Source of the DNA: Trichosphaerium sp. ATCC 40318
Lineage: Eukaryota; Discosea; Flabellinia; Trichosidae
Length of the DNA stretch: 64,000 nt
Assembly (NCBI GenBank): GCA_038496445.1
Contig: JALMLS010000309.1
Span: 413,027 to 477,026 of the forward strand
Direction of reading: 5' to 3'
Position 1 is the stretch's first letter. Every line of letters starts with the position of its first letter. The notes below the pieces were generated by a model. That model ran no database searches. It saw nothing but the letters and a program-made list of their open reading frames with translations, and was not told the origin of the DNA. Below are positions 13,714 to 23,285 of the stretch, in pieces. Position numbers and translations under genes: made by a program.

Positions 13714-15396
13714 ATGAGCAATACTACTGATGAAGAGAAAAAAGATGCCGAACAGCTAAAAGAAGCATTGAGTAAACTGAATACTGCCCTTGATGAGTTA
13801 TTTAAAGATGATATCACAGATAGCGATATGGTTGAGGCCATGGGTACTATACGGGCTGAATTAGGGACCTGGTATTGTATTTGTGACTTTTTCTACCACT
13901 AACAGTAGAAAAAGGGATTGGAAGCATTCATGTATGACTTATAGGCGATACGTGAGTTCGTTGACAACCTTTAGCGGAAACTCGCCGTTTTTGCTTAAAA
14001 AGAGATATTGTGCCGTTTTACAAGCGATTGCTAGATAATGATGAGTATGCACTGTTTGTTGTAACATGTATTTGGCATTTTGTATCAGACGGTACGATTT
14101 CTTGACCAAAAAAGCTTGCCTTTGATTTTGAAGTCTTATTCTTTTCAAAAGAGGAGTTTGTGAGGCCTTTCTATCTTGCGGGTGTTGTTCCTACTTTTGC
14201 GAAGATGATGTCGTCAAAAGATCGGGATGAAAGGTCAAATGGTTCAGGAATCATGACAAATTTTTTAGAATATGGCACGTGATAGAAAAACAGACAGTTT
14301 GTTTGACAAAAAAACCCCACCTATATGAAATTTGTTGTTGCATCTTTGTACTCACATTCTTCCTTTGGTTCAAGTTAACGCCGATTTTATAGAAGAAATA
14401 CGTAGTGAAGCTGCACATAATGGTGTCTTAGATTCTTGCTTTAAGTACTACACCGAAGAAGCGTACTTTGTATGCCTTACACTTCTCATCAACAATGGTA
14501 CACTTATGTTTCACTTTATATGTTTGTTTAATTAAAGTTAATGTATGAAGCTGAATGTCGTAAACGTATTGTTACTTGGGACCTTCTCAAACAAATGTTC
14601 ATCATTAAAACTGATGATACTCTTCATATGCTTTGTTCTATTCTCAATGATAGTGAGTTTCATGCGCTCCTTCCTCACAATTTTGAATCTCAACAGCTTG
14701 CCTAGAATCACTACAAAAGATAGTAGAAGACATTGATTTATCAACAGAAATAGAAGAACATGAGAAATACTTGGAAGAACACAAAGGACCGAAATTAAAA
14801 GAGTAATAGAAAGAAAAAACGAAAAACTCAGTTTTGGTTTTCTTCTAATAGCTTCTTAGACAAGCTGAGCTTCAGGATGGTATTCTTTATCATGTTATAC
14901 AACCGTTTTATGATTTTTCTAAATCTCAAATACCTATTGTACATCGTTATGGCGCATTATGCATGGCTGCATGTTCATATAGACGTACGACCTCTAATCA
15001 TTTTATATTTGTCTGTGATTTTCTATTGCACCTTTCACATGTTATCTTTGTAGTTGGCACGTGTATTCAACTAAAAGCTACAATACACAGTGTCATGATT
15101 TTTAATAACAGTCATTCATTTATTCCAAGTAACATTGCTTTTTGTAAAAACACGTGGAAGATAAAAATGTTGTCTGACTTTGTTATTATTTTCTAGAAGT
15201 CTACAAAGATCGTATAGTCGATCGTAAATGGACTGATTACTTGTTCTGTTTTCAGTGGTCTTCTGACAATACTATTAAATCATATGGAAAGGAAATTATA
15301 GATAACTTGAAGCCATACAATCCTCCTTCATTGTTCACTCTAACCAAATGGTTCATGAGAAAAAATAACATTACTGTACCTGCAAACTTTGCTTAA
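13714..15396 (+). CDS. Helical, ARM/HEAT-like protein of unknown function
   Basis: Start ATG 13714, stop TAA 15394-15396. Exon 1 reads MSNTTDEEKKDAEQLKEALS and ends with VEAMG. The donor at about 13842 joins in phase to AETRRFCLKRDIVPFYKRLL near 13973. Further exons give DNDEYALFVVTCIWHFVSD, FVRPFYLAGVVPTFAKMM, VNADFIEEIRSEAAHNGVLD, LHMLCSILNDSEFHALLPHN, LQDGILYHVIQPFYDFS and a C-terminus ending KWFMRKNNITVPANFA. Repeated helix pairs with buried Leu/Ile/Phe suggest an armadillo/HEAT scaffold. No catalytic motif is seen, and I recognise no named family. Confidence 0.7.
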
Positions 15397-15529
15397 AATA
15401 TATTTTATACGACACCAACGAATAACGACTACAACATAAAGTCAAAATTGAAAGTCTGAGAGACGTACAAACTCAGTGAAAAATCAAAAAAAAAAACCAT
15501 TAACCGATGTGCAAAGAGTGAATCACAGT
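15397..15529. other. Short intergenic spacer
   Basis: Spacer between the ARM-like gene and the repeated MORN promoter; an A-rich tract near 15486, nothing else. Confidence 0.3.
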
Positions 15530-15922
15530 TTTTTCAAGATTGAATGAGTACTTCGAACTACTGGTCACTTTTAATTTCATACACTGCTATTATTGTAGCT
15601 TAGTATGGAGAATTTACTTTGAGAAATGTATACAAGTTTCGGAATATATTCTACGCCCGCAATGAAGAAAATAGTAAATATCCACAAAAAATTGTCTAAA
15701 TAAAGAAAGTGATTGATTGATAAAGTTGTGAAAACGAACTGATTGAAATTAAACCTTTGATAAATACAAAACCTCACAACAAAGCATCCACACCTCTCAA
15801 ATATAACAATAAAGAAATGAAACCAGTATCAAAGAGACCAGTACGGCACTTTAAAACCTAAACGCTTATCAAACAACTGAACTAACGTTAAGTAGCTAAA
15901 GAACGCTCCTAAACCTCTACCA
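15530..15922. repeat. Conserved 5' flank of MORN copy C
   Basis: Inverse orientation of the flanks at 222-600 and 3918-4290. The match begins around TTTTTCAAGATTGAATGAG and runs into the ATG at 15923. Confidence 0.7.
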
Positions 15923-16059
15923 ATGGCTATGCAACTACCAGCGACAGTACAAAGGCTGATATCATATCAAAATCATGAAGCGTACACCAAATGGCCACTT
16001 TTGTGTAAACGTGCAGCCTTTGCAACTCGCTTTGACAAGAACTTGGCTTTGCATGGGTA

Positions 16060-16086
16060 GGGACGATTTTTGTAAGCAGTTCACAC
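16060..16086 (+). repeat. Left terminal inverted repeat
   Basis: 27 bp, pairs with 17382-17408 with a single mismatch at position 16. Abuts the TA at 16058-16059. Confidence 0.9.
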
Positions 16087-17381
16087 TTTCAAAAAAATTC
16101 TAGGACACCTCAAAAACGTTATTTATGTCCAATTTTTGAGTATACTTCAGAATACATATGTGTTTATAATATATATTAACCAGAACTTGCTGGTAATTAA
16201 TAGTGTGCTTCAATCAACTATTTCATTGAAACTAAAACTGAGTTATTTCTGCTTGGGATCATATTCTTATCCTCTAACACCACCATGTTTTGCAGGTAAC
16301 TCTTTTACATCATGATGAGTAAGGATTACATTCTTTCGTTTAATGCATTTTTTATCACTTTCAGTGTCCCACATAAAGCTATCGTCACCTGTCTCTAGAC
16401 CAGATTGTTGTCAATTGGTCGTTCTTTTGAACAATCATTCTAATCCACAAAAACCTTTTTCAAATCTTTCCTTTTGGCTGCAGGTGCTCAATAAATCATG
16501 GTGTACGTATGCACAGTTATAGCGTATTTGATAATTTTGGTATCAAAATACAGAGGTTTCTTTTTCAAAGAAGTTGATGAACATAATATTTACATGAAAA
16601 TGTCAAAAAACTCACTCTTGCTTGGGTACTTTATTGCATCAGATAGCCACAAAGGTTGATGTAGTTATTTTTTACCACTATAGGAGTTTTAGAGACAGAA
16701 CTTGGTTTTCGAATGGAGATACTTCAGGCTTTACCAAAAACAGGTTCATTGAAACTGTGTCACTACACTCCATCAACTATTGCTATAAATTACACTGTGT
16801 AATACCACACATATTGACTATCACTATGAAAAGTGTGGGATGGTCAATTAGCTCTTGAGGTATTTAATTCCAAAAATCGCTTATTGTCCACTAGTACAGA
16901 ATATTGGAATTTATCAATTACACAAGGCTCGACAAGCTTAAAACTAATCTCAATACATGACAAATAGCATTAGGTGACACTTCTGTAATTTAAACACTTG
17001 TCAAAGCTTGTGTAATTGTTAATTTTGGGAACTCGCTTTTTTTTCATTCTGTACCCTGAAAACTAACGTTTTCAGCGTTTCCCGTGCGATAAACGTCATT
17101 TGCAGGTACTTTATAGAAACGCCCTCGTATTTTGGTAGCATACGCTCTGTTTTTGCCAATAACCCGTGAATTGCATTTCAAGCACCTTGTATGGTGACAC
17201 AACTCTTGAATCATCTGTTTGCGTGCATTGAAGCTCAGTTGGTGCTTTTTTAGTTAAGTCAAAACAAAAACCACAAAAAAACTCGTAAAATAGTAAATAA
17301 TTTATTTTACACTTAGATCTTAACAATGGAGCCAGCCATTGTAGGAGTACCTTCACATACGCAAAATCATTAATATGAGAG

Positions 17382-17408
17382 GTGTGAACTGCATACAAAA
17401 ATCGTCCC
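17382..17408 (-). repeat. Right terminal inverted repeat
   Basis: Inverted partner of 16060-16086. Abuts the TA at 17409-17410, after which the interrupted MORN gene resumes. Confidence 0.9.
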
Positions 17409-18763
17409 TATTTTCTCAAATGGAATCGTGCTGGGGAAAAAATCAGTCACTTCAAAATCAATCATGGAAGTTTGAACTGGACCGCCTTTACTTGGTTTGC
17501 CGAATCTGAAACCAAGATAGCCACGGAAACACCTTATGTTAGCGGAAGAATACATGGTATAAAAAAGGAGTGGTATTTGATTAAATCCGGTAATGATGAG
17601 TCACGTGAATTGAAAGCATTGATCTGTTACGTTCGTGGCAAACGCCAAGGAGAACAGTTTGTTTGGTACCCCAATGGAGGATCAAAATCGATATGTTCTG
17701 TTGTTGATGACCAAAAACATGGCAAGTGTTATACCTTTAATGGCAAGGGCGTTACAACGCTTTTTTTCTTCGTTCATGGCATGGAGCAGGCGAAACGTGA
17801 AGTATACTTCCAGGGTGTCAAAGTTAAAGAGTACAGTAGGGTAGACAAGAAGCTTCACGGCGACTATAAAGAGTATTTTAGCAATGGTGCATTGAAGTAT
17901 CATCGCCAATATGAGGAAGGAGAAAGACACGGCAAACAAAGAAAATACTACAAAACGGGACAGCTACAATATCAAGAAATGTACTTTTATGGTGTGAAAT
18001 ACGGAGATGTCTACTATTTCCATTGCAATGGTAAAATGTGGAAAAAGGCGTTTTTCTTCGAGGGTAAACGGTTGACAATTAGGGAGTGGCATGCTGATGG
18101 TCAACAATCCGAATGGAATTGTGACAACGAAGGCGAAATCTGTGGCCAGCGGAAAACGTGGTTCAAAAATGGACAATTATCGAAGCTGGGTTATGTACAC
18201 AACTTTCATGGTGAGTACAAATTTAAAGGTGAGTACAAAGAATGGGCAATTATCGAACCAATCTAATTATGCTCTTGGCAAACTGGAGGGTGAATTCAAG
18301 ACATGGTGGGAAAACGGTAATTTACGTAAGCTTTGTCACTACCGCAATGGTTTTGAAGAGGGGGAATGCAAGATGTACTGGAAGAATGGAAATCTGAATG
18401 TGCTGTGCACTTACAGTCAAGGTAGTAAGGAAGGGCTATGGCAGTACTGGAATCGTGATGGCAAAAAGAAGAACACTTGCAATTATGTCAACAATAAGCT
18501 TGACGGAAAGCAAGCGCAGTTTGAATCTCTAGTAGAGGTACTTAGTTGGTACAAGAATGGTGTGAAAGTTTCTGGACCCGATTCTCACAAATGATGTGCT
18601 TGGCAACGCCATTTATTTTCCAATTGTCTAAAAAATAAAACAGATTTTGTACTATGCTGCACTTTTATTGTACACTTTGTGAAGATTGTAAGCATTCGAC
18701 CCTATGTAATTATCGCTTGCTATTTGTAATGAGTCATCCCAAAGAGAAAACGCATTGATTGCA

Positions 18764-20290
18764 TCAGTTAGGGAATTGGATTAAGCCTTGGGTAAATTCT
18801 AAAAACATACCATCGAGATCATGATATTCAACATTCTTAATTACTGAGAAATTATCCATAAAAGAATGACTTACATTAACAATGTGGAGACCTTCTACAG
18901 CTTCAATACCGTCTTTGGTCACATGCTCACAATACTTAACTCCAAGCGTATGGACTCCCACTAGGGATTTGATTCCTTCGTCTGTAACTGAAGTGCTTTC
19001 AAGGTTAATAGCATTTACCCCTTTAAGTGATTTGATACCTTCATCTGTCACTGATGTACGAGTAAGATCAATGGCATGGACACCTGCAAGCGCTTGAATA
19101 CCTTCATCAGTTACTGCAGTATCTCCAAGGTGTATAGTATGAGTGCCTGCAAGTGCTTTGATACCCTCATCTGTCACTGAGGTATTGTTCAAGAAAATCG
19201 TATGAATACCTTTCAATGCTTTGATACCTTCGTCAGTCACTGATGTACGACCAAGATAGATGGAATGAACCACTTTAAGTTCTTTGAGACACGCATCAGT
19301 AATTGATGTCGCATAAAGATGAATTGTGTGAACTCCATTTAACGACTTGAAACCCTTGTCCGTAACTTTAGTGCAACCTGCTAAGCCAATTGTATGAACA
19401 CCTTTGAGTGCTTTGATACCATCATCTGTCACATCACAACAATTAAGATGAATCTCATGAACACCTTTGAGTGCTTTGATACCTTCATCTGTTACTGATG
19501 TACAAGGAAGACGAATTGTATGAACACCAGCCAATGCCTTGATACCTTCATCTGTCACATGTTTACAATGACAAAGAAAAATAGTGTGGACACCTGCAAG
19601 CTCTTTAAGATCGTGATCATTGATCACACTGCCTTGTCTCAAAAAGCTTGCATCAATGGTACGACATCCAGATAATAAAGAAAACAATGTGTTGTTCTTT
19701 ACTTTCATTTTGACAATGGTATTGTTCATGACGCCCTTGTACTGTCTTATCCTTAAAACGTCTGGAATATTGTAGATATACACCTTCTCATATCCAACAA
19801 CATGGTGGATGATATCAGCCATCAAACGACATGACTGAGCAACAATGAATCTTGTTTTTGATTTTGTATGGTGGAGAATACATGCAATAACCTCTGGTGG
19901 GAATTTGAGAATATTTTGTACTTTGTGCGTTGTCCGTGATCTTGTTAAAGTGAGTTAGTAGTTAGGAAATACACTTGATCCTTATTTAGATTTAACGTAC
20001 GTATGTTTGCGTTTTACAACCTCTGTAGTCTTTGATTGTCTATGTTTTGGCGTACGATAGTGATTAGAATGTACTTGACGCAGTTTGCTTGTTTTAGAAG
20101 CTGTTTCAACGTTTTCAAAGAGATATTGGTCTAGTTGTAACGCAAGGCTTGTTTTCGCATTGTACAAGATGATTTCAAGTTGGTTTATGAATGTTTCGCT
20201 TTGTTCTTCAGTAATTCTTCTGAACTCTTCTTTGTGGTGTTTGTGATAGTATGAGGTTGCTTGTTCAACGGAAATACCAAGTAAATCCAT
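18764..20290 (-). CDS. F-box/LRR protein, right copy (intact)
   Basis: Two exons: 20001-20290 and 18764-19940, with a 60-nt intron 19941-20000 (GTACGT...TTTAACAAG, branch-like CTACTAAC). Together they give 488 residues. Residues 1-97 are a charged helical region (MDLLGISVEQATSYYHKHHK). The F-box-like segment (ILKFPPEVIACILHHTKSK) comes at about 107-145. Then, from about residue 210, there are roughly twelve leucine-rich repeats of 21-24 residues, with HTIHL strands and the VTDEGIKAL convex helix, the Cys/Amn1-like type found in FBXL proteins. The repeats are very even, implying recent internal expansion. It would bind Skp1 through the F-box and substrate through the LRR arc. Left copy 1190-2723 is broken, so this is the working member of the pair. 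Confidence 0.85.
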
Positions 20291-20653
20291 AATCTGACAC
20301 TACTATAACCGGACCTTATAAGTAGCGTAAATAAAAATGACAACTATTTTTAGCAGCAGAATAAGTCACATGTTTGTTCTGCATCCCGTATGTGAGGTAA
20401 GGTATTTTAAAAGTTGTTGTTCTAGTCACTTCAAGATAGGTCAGGAAAAGGTGTAAGGAACTATTTGAAGTGTTGGCCGTTACTTCATTTAGGACAACAT
20501 ATTGTATATTGGCTTTGAAACGTCTTCGAGTGAACTCATTTTTATGAGCAGCAGATTTTGCTCTTGGTAAGTTTATGTAATGTTTGTACAAAATTAGCAC
20601 ACAGCACTAGATACTACAAGTGATTTTGCGGTGCACGTGATTGACATTTGATT
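20291..20653. other. Intergenic between two minus-strand genes
   Basis: Probable LRR gene promoter and the 3' end of the next gene; one CACGTG near 20633. Unlike the MORN flanks, this flank is not clearly shared with the left LRR copy. Confidence 0.35.
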
Positions 20654-21565
20654 TTATTTGCAAGTAAATTTCTTGTCAAAGTCATAGTTGATTGTAGTAT
20701 CATACTCTCGATTAATCTCTTCAATATCAATTTTATCACCCATCCTTTTTGCATGTACTTTACCACGTTGTCTTGTAAAGCTACATTTTCTTTTTACGTA
20801 AATAAATCTATTACACTGTGGGTGATACTCATCAAAATCAATCGTGTCTTCTTTCATTTTTTTCCCAAAATTTTCATGGTAAGTATCAAACGGGTGTATA
20901 AAGTAATCAGAGTTCGGAGGGTTATAAAGTGTCTGAGATATTGAAGAGTGTTTAGGCTCATTAAACGGAAAAAGATAGTACGACCCGTCATCAGGATATA
21001 GAAAGGAGCCATTATCCAGTGAAATATAAGCATGTTTTGTTAAGTCATGATAATCCATTTGTCTCATAACACACTCGAAATAATCACTTGGTGGTATATC
21101 ATCAGGATCCATTAATATATGAAGCGTCTTATTATTAGTCCCTTTACGTACTTGGCTTCTATTTAAAGCAATCTGACCAGAATTTACAACCTTTATTGGT
21201 AAGCTATGACTGAAATGTTCACACTTGTATAATTCGTTTGTAATAAACTGGAACTTATCTGGGTTGACATAAAGGAACAATTGAATATCATACAAATCCA
21301 TCCTTGATATATAAAATCGAAGAAAACCATGACAGAAAAAGTGTTCAAAGTCGTACTTTGGTAAATCGTCACCCCACGTGTACACGCTGGCGTAGACATA
21401 AAAAGACCAATCTGAACCCTTTTCATGTTCTGTCAGTGTAGTATCTACGATGTCAGTACTCCAGAATGTGGTATTCGCTACCGCCTTGCTGCCAAGAAGG
21501 AAATAAACCGTAACCATAGAAATGAGACTCCACACAAGCAGAAGTAGTGTTATCTTATTCATCAT
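20654..21565 (-). CDS. Type II membrane protein, glycosyltransferase-like
   Basis: Single exon, 303 residues. One hydrophobic segment at residues about 5-25 (ITLLLLVWSLISMVTVYFLL) after a short basic N-terminus predicts a signal anchor, so the rest faces the secretory lumen. Residues around 145-175 read HILMDPDDIPPSDYFECVMR; the acidic D-P-D-D-I-P-P pattern resembles the metal-binding DxD loop of GT-A glycosyltransferases, and the family nearest in style is GT17. Several N-glycosylation sequons are visible (NTT, NRS, NNKT, NGS). A lumenal glycosyltransferase is my best guess; donor and acceptor cannot be read. Confidence 0.6.
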   Translation of the reverse strand: MMNKITLLLLVWSLISMVTVYFLLGSKAVANTTFWSTDIVDTTLTEHEKGSDWSFYVYASVYTWGDDLPKYDFEHFFCHGFLRFYISRMDLYDIQLFLYVNPDKFQFITNELYKCEHFSHSLPIKVVNSGQIALNRSQVRKGTNNKTLHILMDPDDIPPSDYFECVMRQMDYHDLTKHAYISLDNGSFLYPDDGSYYLFPFNEPKHSSISQTLYNPPNSDYFIHPFDTYHENFGKKMKEDTIDFDEYHPQCNRFIYVKRKCSFTRQRGKVHAKRMGDKIDIEEINREYDTTINYDFDKKFTCK

Positions 21566-22149
21566 TTAATAAAAACAGCGTTTTGGTTTGCGGGTTTTGC
21601 GGGGAGCTCTGTTTTTTCACGTGTTGTATAAGTACGGGATAATAGGAGTCACGTGCGGCCGTCTCTATGATGAATAAAGTAACGGGTTTAACTTAACACA
21701 CTGACTTTTCTTCCTTGTTTTTTTTTTTCATCTAGACGCATTCGCAGCGCTTCATTCTTACACAATATAACGTCGGCTTCGCCTCCTAACATACCGTTGT
21801 GATTCATACTTTTATGTTGAGATATCTTTACTAAAATAAACACTTTGAAACCTATAAAAAGCTCATTAGACACCTCTGAGTTTTTGGCTTCACACAACGT
21901 GTCAACGGAGAAAAAAACAGTCCTGTTGCTGTAAATAATTTTGGAATTTGCTTATTTTATCGGCTTATCTCACCCACGTGCGTCCTCTTACTTTTTTTGT
22001 AGAATCACATGTCTTTTTCCGATGCTACATCTTATATGACTACACATAGATCATTGTAGTTTGAGCTAGTAGGTGCAGCATGTCCTAATGCACCATACTA
22101 GATAACAAAACGAATTCAGTTTATATACCTACTGTTTTAGACTTTAAAT
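21566..22149. other. Intergenic, nothing recognised
   Basis: Two to three CACGTG palindromes (21618, 21650, 21973) lie upstream of the glycosyltransferase-like gene. A minus-strand frame at 21688-21897 (69 residues) shows no family features. Confidence 0.35.
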
Positions 22150-22330
22150 ATATCTTTCCTGAAGTGTTTCTTGCTCCATCAACCACTTTGATACCCTCGT
22201 CAAATACTGAAGTGATATTAAGGTAAATACTATGAACCCAGCAGTGCTTTGATACCTTCATCAGGTATCAAAGTGCCTTGAAGAGGAACAAGTTGTTTTT
22301 TGACAGTTTGCACTAGGTATGTACCCTCAC
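22150..22330 (-). pseudogene. F-box/LRR repeat relic
   Basis: Minus strand: DEGIKALLGS is readable, followed out of frame by GGTTCATAGTATTTACCTTAA and ACTTCAGTATTTGACGAGGG, i.e. two LRR units of the same VTDEGIKAL type with stops and frame breaks. It is a decayed fragment of a third F-box/LRR gene. Confidence 0.65.
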
Positions 22331-22374
22331 TGGTTTGACGTTTACACCTGTCTATGGATAAATTCGCGGTTTCC

Positions 22375-22660
22375 AGTACTATGGTACCGATTCTATAAAT
22401 TCGCATTGACAAGTTGTCAATTGTAAAGCAGGAACATATAAGTAAATGACTATGATTTTTGGATTTTAATTTTGATTCAACACATAGCAGTGGTCGCTAA
22501 ACGGCTACAGCCAAAAACAATCTTGATGCTTATGATTTTTATTAGCGTGTTGAGTTGTTTCTTTCAAAGTAGTTGGGTGGTAGATCAGAAAAAGAGACTG
22601 AGATTAAAAATACATCAGCTGTCAACGTCAGTGAATAAATACAAGGCAAATAAATAAACA
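22375..22660. pseudogene. Scrambled fragments of the S9 peptidase gene
   Basis: 22377-22447 repeats 29522-29585 in the same orientation (GGTACCGATTCTATAAATTC, then TCAATTGTAAAGCA), which is an intron/exon border of the peptidase gene. 22538-22660 is an inverted copy of about 29045-29165, the last peptidase exon (TTGGGTGGTAGATCAGAAAA and the stop region). The two pieces are in non-native order and orientation, so this is a rearranged copy. Confidence 0.8.
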
Positions 22661-23285
22661 ATATTCCATCAATGCGGCGTCAAACGTGAATAAATGAACG
22701 ATAAATCATTCAATTAACGGCGTCGAACATACCGTGAGCACATGATAAACACCACTTAATTAAGCGAGTGCTCGTTCTTCAATTTTCTTTCACTAGTTAA
22801 GTCATTTCTGGTTCTAACAATTAGTTCTCCGCTCGAAAGGGTTTATTGACGTTGTCGTTGCAGTATAAGTAAGTTTTCACATCGCGATAGTCATTTAAAA
22901 CGCGCTAGGTATTTTTTTTTACTTGTAAACGATATTCGGCGTTAGATTGCATTCATACGCACTTTGGAGGCGCTTTAGAGATTTATTGAAGTTACTTTGT
23001 GGATAAACCGTGTTATCTCGTTCTATAAGAGGTACGCATTGCAAACTGAACGAAACAACGTTCGAATAATGAACGCGCAAAAAAACAGATTAGCCGCCAA
23101 AAAAAAAAAAGAAAAAAAATCCAAAAAGTCGCTCAACTTTTTTTGTACATCATCGAAGTCATTTGAAGTTAAATCACGTGTTGACCTTGACCCAAAATAT
23201 TTCTTTCTTACAACTTGCGTTTGATATGCTTCAGTCCTTTTATCTGTTTTTGTAACACGTGTTTCTGTAGAAGTGAAAAAAAAAA
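22661..23285. promoter_or_regulatory. Upstream region of the F-box/MORN gene
   Basis: 625 bp with A/T runs and two CACGTG palindromes (about 23175 and 23255) shortly before the ATG at 23286. A promoter is inferred from position only. Confidence 0.35.

Larger units (their letters stand above)
16060..17408. mobile_element. 1349-bp DNA transposon with 27-bp inverted ends and TA target duplication
   Basis: The left end 16060-16086 and right end 17382-17408 are inverted copies (GGGACGATTTTTGTA then A or T, then GCAGTTCACAC), with one mismatch in 27. The element is flanked by TA (16058-16059 and 17409-17410), and removing one TA plus the element restores the uninterrupted sequence seen in copies A and B (GGGTATTTTCTC). 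TA duplication and 1.3-kb size fit the Tc1/mariner superfamily. No intact transposase is visible. A minus-strand frame around 16240-16400 and another at 17111-17398 are partly open, but I see no DDE/D motif, so it is probably non-autonomous or decayed. Confidence 0.88.
15923..18594 (+). pseudogene. F-box/MORN-variant protein copy C, split by a transposon
   Basis: The F-box-like N-terminus starts at 15923 (MAMQLPATVQRLISYQ) and is cut after the codons for LALHG by the element at 16060-17408. The gene resumes at 17411 with FLKWNRAGEKISHF, then about fourteen MORN-variant units: YVRGKRQGEQFVWYPNG, HGDYKEYFSNGALK, GKQRKYYKTGQL, NGQLSKLGY and others. A second lesion, an 11-nt loss near 18246 relative to copy B, shifts the frame, and the rest reads in a frame ending at TGA 18592-18594. 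The loss of 11 nt and the insertion make this copy a pseudogene. It faces the intact LRR gene, leaving a 169-bp gap. Confidence 0.85.
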
